Shown here piece after piece: positions 20,300-28,103 of a stretch of 28,103 nucleotides of DNA. The stretch is taken from NCBI GenBank assembly GCA_036244855.1, contig BQKZ01000581.1, forward strand, positions 65,026 through 93,128, in the 5' to 3' direction. The notes beneath the pieces were generated by a model. That model saw only the letters and a list, made by a program, of their open reading frames with translations. It made no database searches and was not told the origin of the DNA. The first letter of the stretch is position 1, and each line of letters begins with the position of its first letter. The position numbers and the translations under genes are program-made. The DNA comes from Temnopleurus reevesii (lineage: Eukaryota > Echinodermata > Echinoidea > Temnopleuroida > Temnopleuridae).

Positions 20300-21980
20300 C
20301 TAATATTATGCGTATTCCCAATGTATTTGTCTGTTTTATTAATTGTACTCAAAGTAACACTTCATAAGTTATATCTTAAACAGGATTTCACTAAAAGTAA
20401 GTTATTATTAAGCTTAGCATTCCAAATCGGCAAATCATATTACTAATGCTCTAGAAAAGATTAGCTCCCCTCTATTTGCACCCATAATAAGTTGAAACGG
20501 GCTCTTCCCCAATCAAAGCGCGCAGATATTACAAACCTCCTTTTCTAATCTGGAATTATATTTTGCCTTCGGCCTAACACGAATTTATGCAACGATAATG
20601 CATTTGATTTCCCGCGTTTATTGCCCCACTCTTAGCCGATGAAATCGTATTAAGTGTCGGAGCTTTCAAAGGTATACTATCACCCTCAAATCGACCTCTT
20701 TCTTTTTCTCAGCTGGTTTGTAATAGCCCTTGTCGATATATGTTGCCATGGAAACTAAGATAGTCATCATAATCATCAATTAACCAAGATAATCGCCGGC
20801 TTCTTTATGTTTATAAAGCTATCTGTGCCGCTATACAGCTCAGGAAAAAAAAATATTTGACCCACCCCTTTGCGTCAGGGTAAGATGGTGTATTGTTGAT
20901 GCAATATCTGTGTTGTTACTTGGCTCCTATCAATGATACATATCAGAACTACTGTTTCTGCAAAATTAATGATTTTATTCTTTTTGTGCTCTGATATGAA
21001 AAAAATTATCATTATTAATTTGGCAAGAATTTTGAAAAGAATTGTGGTGTATCAGTTATTCATTCAAACATTATAAAAAATACTTCAATACGGATAATTA
21101 GATTATGCTCAACATTTCATAAATTGGGTAATTTTATTTTTTTCCGTTGAGAGTGTTTGTCCAATGCGGATTTGTACGCTCTTGAAAGGTTGGGCAACAA
21201 ATTCACAAATTTAAATAAAAGAAAAAAAGAAAACAGTGTCACTGTTTTCACATCTACTATAGATCGTTCCCTTTATTGGGGAAAATCTCTTTATGATCGA
21301 TTCGAATCCTGAAAGATATTGTCAATGCAAATGCAAAATCAAATAAATAAAAATTAGACTATATCCAACTTTAAAAATGGAGCAAATTCAAACCAACAAT
21401 ACGATCGGTAAGCATGACGATTAACATCTGTGTTCAGTAAACTATGACCAATTATTTTTAAGGTATCGATTAGTTTTTGGAGAGGTAACGCTTCATATAC
21501 TTAATCACTTTGTGAGCTGCGGTAAAGTATTCCCATCATACATCTATTCAATAATAATTCAAACATGTTCAATGACTGTTTGAAAGGAATCAACCAAAAA
21601 TGGCTAATCTATCGCAAAACTAAAATAACTCCGTGCGTCGGTTTCATTCACCAGCACAATGCTTACGAAACGGAAACGCCACTCGTCTATATCGTTTACA
21701 GCAGCGGGACTCAATATCGCTGACGGTCCGCAGGAGTGACCGTTGGGGCCTTTGATTGTAACATTTAAACAAAAATATGCTAGAATACGTCCAACAATCA
21801 TTTCCCATTATTTCTTATACATTTATTTTTATACATGTCAAGTAATTTCACATCAATCTTCTCATCCTGACAATTAAGTATCAGTATCTTTAAAAGGAAA
21901 CTTTACCATGACATTCATGTGTTTTAAGTAAATGAAGAAAAATAAGATGAAAAAACTGTGAAAACTTGAAAAAAAAATCA
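20300..21980. other. Intergenic AT-rich stretch
   Basis: No gene recognised. It holds a perfect 10-bp-arm palindrome at 21229-21249 and a 65-codon minus ORF (21604-21801) without motifs. Confidence 0.5.
21229..21249. repeat. Perfect palindrome
   Basis: GAAAACAGTG and CACTGTTTTC are exact inverted repeats around a single T. Confidence 0.9.
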
Positions 21981-21999
21981 GATAATTCGTTCGAAGGTC

Positions 22000-22253
22000 A
22001 TGAATTTTCAAAGTTTGTTTTTCCCCAATTAATCCTTAAATTTGCAGCTTTGGCATAATCTGTGATGTCATAAATGGACTCCTCATTGATTGTGTACAGC
22101 AATTTATTAAAAGATGATTGAAACCATATGTTAATCGAGGAATAATCTCCGTTTTTTCTGGAATGCTTGCAGAATTTATATATCCATTTTAGACTGTAGG
22201 TTGCCAACTCAAGGAGCCCATGAGAGGTGGAAATACAAACTTTGAAAATTCAT
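22000..22253. mobile_element. Short inverted-repeat element downstream of POPDC
   Basis: Nineteen-base perfect inverted termini (ATGAATTTTCAAAGTTTGT at 22000-22018 and its complement at 22235-22253) enclose 216 bp without a convincing gene. A 69-codon minus-strand ORF inside is probably chance. It starts about 160 bp past the POPDC stop and could fall in the 3' UTR or its intron. Confidence 0.7.
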
Positions 22254-22375
22254 ACTTTTTTAATGGGCTGTCGGATTTTTCTCGAATCTTCACAATTTAA
22301 TCAGTATTTTTAACCGTCCACTGAGAACGCATCAATGTCTGGGTGATGTTCCCCTTACAGAACTTACAAAAAACT

Positions 22376-22381
22376 TTTATT
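22376..22381 (-). terminator. Candidate poly(A) signal AATAAA after POPDC stop
   Basis: A canonical AATAAA sits 31 bases after the POPDC stop codon on the minus strand, just past the post-stop donor, followed by a T/GT-rich stretch. If used without splicing it would give a very short 3' UTR. AATAAA is frequent in AT-rich DNA, so use is unproven. Confidence 0.35.
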
Positions 22382-22390
22382 TATGATTTG

Positions 22391-22411
22391 ACTTACCTTT
22401 TGGTTGAGGTT
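22391..22411 (-). other. Post-stop splice donor of POPDC exon 3
   Basis: Fifteen bases after the TGA stop the minus strand reads AAAAG followed by the strong donor GTAAGT (22396-22391). This predicts an intron in the 3' untranslated region, or an alternative coding ending. With only 15 bases between stop and junction, nonsense-mediated decay would not be expected. The partner acceptor was not identified. Confidence 0.5.
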
Positions 22412-25148
22412 TCACTCGGTCAACATGAAAAGCTTCTTGCTAATATCACTTCCGATTAGGTTGGCAAATACTTGTTTCAAATAAGGCTCATTCTCTAAAA
22501 AGTCTACCAGTTGATCACGGTGCCAAGTGATGTAACGACAGTAAGTGGATGCTGTGAGAGTTACCTGTGACGGTGGGAGACAATATAAAGAAACTATTTA
22601 GAATGCTAGATAAGAAGTGAATACAGTTTCAGAGTAATATCCCATTCAGACTTGTCCAGAGTTTCCGGAATCAACACGATTGAACACGACTCTTTGTTAA
22701 GTTGACAGTTTACACCCTCCAAACAAAGAGTCGTGTTCAATCGTGTTGATTCCGGGCTTCTATGTTACTGGGGCATTAGGCAGTGAACCAGATAAATGGT
22801 TGTCTGATATGGCACTCAGACTGGTTACACGTTAATTGTCCTGATAATTGTCTGATGCGGCTAGAAATGGCGTTTTGTGTAAACATGGTGTTCACCATAC
22901 ATGAAGCGTGAATGGGGTATTATACTATCTTATGTTTGCGTCCACCCAGGATTCATCCTTATCTAATTTGATAATGTGTTTTGATAACTAATTAGTTAAG
23001 GTATCATTACAGCTTTAATCAGTTAACTTCCAGTCCAATGAAGATATGTTGCCGTTTAGTTGGAATAATTCATGAAGGCGATCCAAAGGATTGATTTATT
23101 CTGGTTGAGGTTGTTTGGAATATTGGAGCATGGATCCTAGAATCCATGATTGGAGGGGTCGCTGGACCGATGGGTGGGGGAGGTATCATTTTCAGTGTGC
23201 ATGCGCATGTGCATGGGGGGGGGGGGTGTAAAAATGGTAATACACAGCCCCCTCCCCACATACACACACACCATCAATTGTTTAGTGAATCAGGGTTTTT
23301 TCGGTCGGGCTATCTTTGGTATCAATCTTTAAGAATAAATGATCACAATTTGACTCTTTTAAATTAGTTATTTTGGACTTTTGATTGATATAAATCGCAG
23401 TTAATTGTGTTTAGATAAAATTACGTTAAAATTATGATATTCTGGTTTGTTTACTTAGATGTCATGGTAAGGTATCGTGAAGTCGGTGATCTGAACTTTA
23501 AACTTACCTGAAAAAGCTCTGCTTTCTCACTTTTCTCACATGAATCCCATTCAGGTGAATCTAAAAATTGTCTTTCCACAATATGATGTAAAAACTCGCC
23601 TTCACAGAAGACTTTTACTCTACATAAAGAAAGAAAAAAAAACACTATGGTTTTATTTTAAAAAAATCGAAGAGGCACACACGACTCTGTGAACGACTAA
23701 TAAAGCTTTCCTGCAGACGATGATAACCTCTGCCGCTAAATCACACGCAAGAAGGGCCATCAGTCGTTCGTAGAGTCGTACGTCCCTCTACGATCAGGTC
23801 TCTTCAACAGGTCACTGGGTTGTGTTTCATAAAACTTTCCGTACATCTACGTGCGATTGGTGACCCTTTTTATGCGCTATTTATCACCAGAGTTATCATT
23901 TGATTGCAGGAAATGGTCACCGGTTGTTCGTAGAATCGTGCATACCTTTGTAAACAGCCCTGATTACGTAATAATGCACCCTTTTAGTGTGCAATGCGTT
24001 GAGGTGACTGCTTTTACAGAATAGGTTAGGATTACATTTTAAGATTCCCTTACTAATTTTGTGACATCAGTTTGATGCAGCATATTGATTTTATATACAC
24101 GTACTTGTTTAAAACTAACAAAGGGAGAATCGAAGAATACTTTACAGTTTAAACAGGATGCACCGGTTTTTCAAATAAATCCCACGTATAAATACATTAA
24201 ACTTTTTGTACAGCACTAAATGTTTCTCAGAAATAAAATCTCATCTTTACACAAGCTTTTTATTGATGTATTTATCTATAATTTGACATCATTTTAGTAA
24301 AATATTGCAATTCTATTCCTTCAAGAGCAAACACGTCATTATGTTTTGGTGACGATGTTAAAGAGCCAGGGGCGCCAAATTTGCCGAGATGTCAACTGTT
24401 CCGGAATATCCTGGAAGTATGTTTTAAGATTACTGAAGGGTTTGATCACGGGTTAATAATGGTTGAGGGATTGGTTATTATTATCGTGTTAGCTCTCACT
24501 TTCATTTTAATTGTTTTGCTATTCATAACCTAATTATGCCCCCTTATTCTGGAATGGTTGGCATTTCTGGATAATTATGTATAAATTCTAAATGTTCAAA
24601 CATTAGCAAACTTACTTTCCCATTAAAAGCATTGATAGACGAACGCATTGTGATTTGCCCTCCTCGGAATAATGTTCACCGATTTTAAGCGAAGTGATCT
24701 TTCCATAGTAACATAGTTTTTTGAAGACATGTCTTGGCACTTTGAACGACTTGAACACCTTGTTGTAAAGTTCCCGCTGCTCCGGCGTTAGATTCACCGG
24801 GCGCATTGTCCACGAGAGGTATATGGAGTGGCATAGATTGAGAACAGCGAAAACAAGGCACCAGCCGAAAATGTCCGGGGCGCAGATGTAATGCCACGCC
24901 CATGCTGCCATGACAACGAAGCCCGCGACGAAAAACGAGTGCGTGACGAGTTTGGCGGTGCCCGTTGTGGAAGGCGCGGCGCAGGCAAGGAGGATGACGA
25001 GGGAAGCGAGCTGGAAAACGATGCTCTGGGCTGTTTCCCATGGCGGGCACGATGACGATGGCGGTGGAAGCGATGTCGGGATGACCTCAGAAGGCGGGAT
25101 CGACCCCAGGAAGGGGTTCTCTGGCGGCGTTATGGTAGGAGACGCCAT
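22412..25148 (-). CDS. POPDC: Popeye domain-containing protein (POPDC/BVES family), three coding exons
   Basis: Exons are 25148-24616, 23619-23508 and 22564-22412, joined by GTAAGT donors and AG acceptors; phases match and give 265 residues. Residues 1-37 are a Pro/Ser-rich N-terminus. Three hydrophobic segments (about 41-58, 67-89, 93-113) fit the family's three membrane passes. From about residue 120 the Popeye domain follows: RPVNL, LYNKVF, VPRHVFKKL, RLSMLLMGK, then FLDSPEW (196-202) and FQVTLTA (214-220). DSPE and FQVT are the family's signature cAMP-binding residues. Known family role: plasma-membrane cAMP sensors in muscle and epithelium, binding channels such as TREK-1. The start has A at -3 and G at +4. 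Vertebrate members are about 290-360 residues; this one lacks their long C-terminal tail and shows no N-glycosylation sequon in the N-terminus. DSPEW and FQVTLTA resemble POPDC2/3, while FLENEPYL and LIGSDI resemble POPDC1, so I do not assign a subtype. Family call near certain; the C-terminus is less sure. Confidence 0.95.
22665..22755. mobile_element. Hairpin MITE core inside POPDC intron 2
   Basis: Arms 22665-22698 and 22722-22755 are perfect inverted repeats of 34 bp around a 23-bp loop. Both ends extend outward with weaker similarity to about 22630 and 22785. Shared strings such as CAACACGATT and AACAAAGAGTCG link it to the element at 2734-2863. No coding capacity. Transcribed with the gene it would form a long RNA hairpin. 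Confidence 0.85.
23150..23290 (+). repeat. G-run dispersed repeat relic
   Basis: Contains a purine-pyrimidine alternating stretch (GTGTGCATGCGCATGTGCATG region), a 12-G run at 23215-23226, and TGTAAAAATGGTAATACACA followed by CCCCCTCCCC. The same word order occurs at 26755-26815 and, weaker, at 4345-4400. The short ORFs here on both strands are artefacts. Confidence 0.6.
23620..24615 (-). other. POPDC intron 1
   Basis: This 996-bp intron splits a lysine codon: exon 1 ends GGA AA and exon 2 supplies the final A. Donor is GTAAGT; the acceptor is a T-rich tract ending TGTAG. It holds a foldback relic at 23681-23779 and otherwise AT-rich unique-looking sequence. I see no further exon in it. Confidence 0.88.
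23681..23779. repeat. Foldback relic in POPDC intron 1
   Basis: The 17-bp segment at 23681-23697 (ACGACTCTGTGAACGAC) matches the reverse complement of 23763-23779 with two mismatches. A further related segment, GTTGTTCGTAGAATCGT, lies near 23925-23941. Probably an old MITE. Confidence 0.5.
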
Positions 25149-25300
25149 TTTGTAATCTCCTGTTTATAAGACACGACCGAGTGGTGACACGACCGATTGG
25201 TGACGTGGGCGTAACAGTAGGTACAGTTTTACATCAGGTTCGTTCAGGCGACGACCATGATGACATCTTTTGTTTCACTAAGGCTTCAATCTAGGAATAA
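25149..25300 (-). promoter_or_regulatory. POPDC 5' leader and proximal upstream region with upstream ORFs
   Basis: Upstream of the POPDC ATG the minus strand has a CCAAT at 25200-25196, a TGACG half-CRE (read on the plus strand) around 25201-25205, and a 16-bp sequence repeated in tandem at 25173-25204 with one mismatch. Three upstream ATGs precede the start: 25266-25234 (10 codons plus stop), 25258-25244 (MVVA) and 25234-25229 (ATG directly followed by TAA). TATAAA at 25168-25163 is too close to the ATG to be its TATA box. The transcription start is unknown, so these matter only if the region is in the leader. Confidence 0.4.
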
Positions 25301-25304
25301 AAAA

Positions 25305-26040
25305 AAGGAATTAAAATATTTAGAAGATCAATTTAGTCTGGTTTAAGCGTGATCCTAAACACTTAAAAAGTCTTTTCAAAATTTTACGTACACCGTTGTT
25401 GCATTTAGCTTCTCGTTTTAAAAGTTTATAAGGATTAAAAAAATGGCGTAGAGAGTAGCATAATATATTACATAAAATTTACACTAAAAAGGTGCAAGTC
25501 AAGCATACGCGTAATTATCCAAATATGAGTATTCCTTCAAGATTGATGTGCCGATTGCAAAAAAAAAATCGCAAGGGACATGACACACTTCAATTAGGTA
25601 CCGTGGAACCGGGAAGCTGGGGAGAGGTTGCACCTCCCCCCCCCCCAAAAAAAAAAAACCAACAATAACAACACTTCAATCTAATTAAGATATAAATATA
25701 TGAGACTAAAATTCCATTCCAATTTGACTTATATTCATTACTTATTTTTTAAAAAAGGTCCCGCGATTCCTGATAACCATGAATTAATTCGGATTGCACT
25801 CGAATTGTGGACTCGTTGGCATTAGCCAAGCGTGTCTCAATCACAATTCATTTTACGCCGGTCAGCTTTTGACTTTTCATACCCATTCAACAGCTCCTAA
25901 CAATTCCATACGTTTCATCTCACCTTCAGACATTAAAATTCATTGACTTTGATGCATCGCAGGTGATAAAAATATGACAGATATGATACGATGTGATGCA
26001 GCACGCAACATGATTTTTACTGCCATTCACGATTCTAATC
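25305..26040. other. Upstream flank of POPDC, no gene recognised
   Basis: AT-rich DNA upstream of the POPDC leader with only the repeat relic at 25598. Promoter or enhancer elements cannot be identified with confidence here. Confidence 0.45.
25598..25660 (+). repeat. GTACCGTGGAACCGG-type relic with C/A runs
   Basis: GGTACCGTGGAACCGGGAAG precedes an 11-C run and a 12-A run. The same start is seen at 26668 (CACCACGGAACCGGGGAG) and inverted at 18046-18086. Confidence 0.6.
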
Positions 26041-26043
26041 AAT

Positions 26044-26166
26044 CTGGGGCCTGTAACATAAAACAAGTTTGCAATCAATCGCAAGCTCTAGTACATGATT
26101 TCCCATAGACTTGTGATTGCTATCAATCATACGATCGATCGGAAAGCTTTATGTTACGGACCCCAG
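26044..26166. mobile_element. MITE with GGGCC/GTAACAT termini, member 3
   Basis: Starts CTGGGGCCTGTAACATAAAA and ends CTTTATGTTACGGACCCCAG. The interior has CAATCAATCGCAAG and ATCATACGATCGATCG words as in the other members but is shorter and independently inserted. Confidence 0.75.
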
Positions 26167-26420
26167 GAGATAAAACGAATTATCGGAGATGTGAGAGAGG
26201 TCGCTATCAAAACGTTTTCGCAGCTGCCAATTGTCATTTCGTACTCGTAGTATAATCTATGGAGTGATTCAGGTCCATTAAGCATCGAAACAGGATTTCA
26301 ATGCCCTTTTAAGAAAGTTTTATGACCCCTTACAAGCGCCGTAGAACGTTTTCAAAAATTGTGTGCGTTGGGGGGTGGGCATTTTTACACAGTCCATAGA
26401 CTTGCACGTAATTTGGAGTT

Positions 26421-26458
26421 CATTTGTAATTGATCGCAACTTTCTAGCAACACACCCA
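26421..26458. mobile_element. Partial relative of the GGGTGTTG MITE
   Basis: Minus strand reads GGGTGTGTTGCTAGAAAGTT then GCGATCAATTAC, resembling one terminus of the element at 10633. The other end was not found. Confidence 0.4.
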
Positions 26459-26667
26459 TAGTCAAAGCCCGTGTTGAGATGTGAATCAGGTTATATCAAT
26501 AAATCGATAAAAATCGATGCATTAAAAATTTGGTATGATTGACTAATCCTTCACACGTGTTTCAGGATAGAGTTAGAAAAATCTATTTGTGTGCATCTTT
26601 TTTAAAAATATACATCGTATTATCATGGATTTAAAAACTTCCATGGTATTATTATACTCATCCTATA

Positions 26668-26820
26668 GTAAGCACCACGGAACCGGGGAGAGGGGTGGCT
26701 GTAGAACCAATCCCACTCTTTTTAGTCAGTACGTGCAATCCTAATATGTGAGTGTGTAAAAATTGTAATCCGCAGCCCCCCCCCCTCCCTTTACACACAC
26801 ACATTCACTTTTCAAAATGT
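26668..26820 (+). repeat. Fullest copy of the GGAACCGG dispersed repeat
   Basis: Starts CACCACGGAACCGGGGAG, continues with GTGTGTAAAAATTGTAATCC, a 10-C run and ACACACACA. It links the 25598 and 23150 relics as parts of one repeat family. Confidence 0.6.
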
Positions 26821-28103
26821 TTGATAATCCCTATATAACTAGCTTTATATTTCTGATTTAGCGTTTGAAAAAAATCACAAGACAAATTTCTGATCAGTTT
26901 AGCTGCATTGGAAAAATTAGCCTGCAATATCCTATGTTGCAACGCCTTTCATATCACTAGCTTTATCCCTTGACCTTTTTTTTAAGATAAATTACACGCT
27001 TTATTGGGTTTCTTATCACAAGAGAAATCACAAAACAATAATCAGAGTCATCAATATGATATTAATACAAAAAGGCAAAGTATACAAAAAAGTAGAGAAC
27101 AAAGAATATAAATAAAAACATAGAATAAGTACAAACATTTCCATGAGGACACATCGAAGGCTTTTCCCGTAAGCGAGATGAAGATCATTGAACTGAATTT
27201 CTAAACAAAAAAAAAGATGACTCGACAAACTATCCCTTGACCTTGCCCAGTCCAAGTGCATTGTATCATGACGATTGGGAATGAAATTGAGGAAGCTGAT
27301 TACGTAAGGTATGACATTGGTAAATTTGGCCAAAGATTCATCGCCATTTCTAAATTTTGCTTACGCCTAACGTACTGCCATGAGAAGAAAGGACAAATGA
27401 ATTGGAAAAAGCAAAATAATTTTCATTCAAGCATTCACATAAGCTAGAAGCTTATACAAGACATTTTCATCCCTGTTCATTCACTGAGCACGTGCGACAC
27501 ACGTTAGACATTTCCACATAATATAAGAGGGATGGACATTTATCATGTGTGCCTCTAGTTATTGCGAATGTTTTAGTGGAAAATGATTTTCCCTTACTGC
27601 TCACTGTGTATATTCCAAACTAGTTATTATAAAACAATTATCATTGAAGTATATTTTCCAAATGGTTATATAATATATTAAGGAGACATTAATAGTACTA
27701 CTTGACAAGATTTACTTCGGGCGCTTACATTAATTATATTATTACAGTAGTTTCCGCACAGCAATCTATTATACAATTCATAGAAATGAGCATATAATGT
27801 ATATGCATTGATCTATATCTCTGTATCTCCAAGCAATAATGTGCATGAATTATCCTTCAATTTTATTCATCTAGATATTTTTCTTATTTTCAACATCATC
27901 GTTATACGTCATTGTGACGTGTGTACTGTCAATGAGCGTGACACATTTAGTATTGGAAAGATATTACGTAATACACGAGGACAGTCGAGCTCAATTTGAA
28001 CCTAGTAACAAAATTTGAAATGAAAAAATAGAAATGGCGATAACACGCCCTTTTTTCGTGAAGCCGCTGAAGAGAATTGAGGTTCGTTTGGCCTTTTTTT
28101 TTT
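26820..28103. other. Right-edge intergenic stretch
   Basis: AT-rich. The only recognised feature is the diverged repeat at 27350-27620. The 101-codon minus ORF at 27028-27333 is hydrophobic and Leu/Phe-rich, but shows no family signature and lies in AT-rich DNA, so I treat it as unsupported. Confidence 0.45.
27350..27620 (+). repeat. Diverged third copy of the 5.8-8.8 kb unit (distal part)
   Basis: The segment follows 6900-7130 and 8410-8650 in order: a GGACAAATGAATTGGA-like stretch, CTATTCACT/CATTCACTGA, a CACGTT/CGATATTTC part, ACATAAT, GGAAATTTCTT/GGACATTTATCATGTGTG and TCTAG. Similarity is weak but colinear. Confidence 0.5.

Larger units (their letters stand above)
22565..23507 (-). other. 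POPDC intron 2
   Basis: This 943-bp phase-0 intron lies between CAG/GTAAGT and the acceptor TCACAG. It separates FQ from VT inside the FQVT cAMP-binding motif. It contains a hairpin MITE (22665-22755) near its 3' end and a G-run repeat relic (23150-23290). Confidence 0.88.

Noticed and set aside
23070..23367. Pro- and Gly-rich ORFs
   Set aside because: Produced by G and C runs of a dispersed repeat.
24685..25155. Other-frame ORFs overlapping POPDC exon 1 (both strands)
   Set aside because: They are shadows of the GC-rich first exon; the POPDC frame carries clear family motifs and joins in phase to two more exons.
27028..27333. 101-codon hydrophobic minus ORF
   Set aside because: AT-rich DNA read this way often gives Phe/Leu-rich frames; no family signature or exon boundaries seen.
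1..28103. Autonomous transposon coding regions (reverse transcriptase, transposase, integrase)
   Set aside because: No translated segment showed the catalytic motifs of these enzymes; the mobile elements here are all non-autonomous.

Overview
The window looks like AT-rich, non-coding-dominated chromosomal DNA from a marine invertebrate deuterostome; a sea urchin or related echinoderm is my best guess. The grounds are an intron-containing gene of the animal-specific Popeye family, many short inverted-repeat transposon relics, tRNA-derived SINE heads, microsatellites, and two single-base N characters (4301 and 7245) typical of draft assembly. There are no operons, ribosome binding sites or prokaryotic features. 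The organism assignment is inference.

One gene can be supported with confidence. A three-exon Popeye-domain (POPDC/BVES) gene lies on the minus strand, with coding exons at 25148-24616, 23619-23508 and 22564-22412. Its GT/AG junctions splice in frame to a 265-residue, three-pass membrane protein that carries the DSPEW and FQVT motifs of the cAMP-binding Popeye domain. Both introns hold repeat relics, and intron 2 carries a near-perfect hairpin element.

The second notable locus is a tandem array at 13.44-14.63 kb. It has five to six units of about 215-222 bp, each a GC-rich core of about 115 bp next to an AT-rich spacer. On the minus strand three cores start right after a polypyrimidine-CAG acceptor. 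The cores share one open reading frame, and about half of the codon differences between copies are synonymous. Later copies carry a frameshift or a stop. This resembles a tandemly duplicated exon, partly decayed, that I do not recognise. It is the best candidate here for something undescribed.

The rest, by region: 0-0.65 kb, a TATA-box promoter-like sequence; 0.70-1.10 kb, an alternating inverted-repeat element; 1.22-1.86 kb, two tandem copies of a unit of about 325 bp; 1.96-3.18 kb, several MITE-like elements; 4.2-5.6 kb, microsatellites, a cluster of perfect octamer/CRE/E-box/CCAAT sites and two SINE heads; 5.77-8.77 kb, a two-copy segmental duplication of about 1.5 kb whose first 614 bp are almost identical and the remainder clearly diverged, joined at an N; 11.0-11.9 kb, a repeat family with a recurring TCATAAAA motif; 15.4-15.64 kb, a SINE; 16.75-17.53 kb, nested foldback elements; 18.8-19.0 kb, AT-rich simple sequence; 20.1-20.3 kb, a short CCCTAAT-containing tandem repeat; 25.3-28.1 kb, dispersed repeat relics, including a third diverged copy of the 5.8-8.8 kb unit. 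All coordinates and mismatch counts were read by hand.
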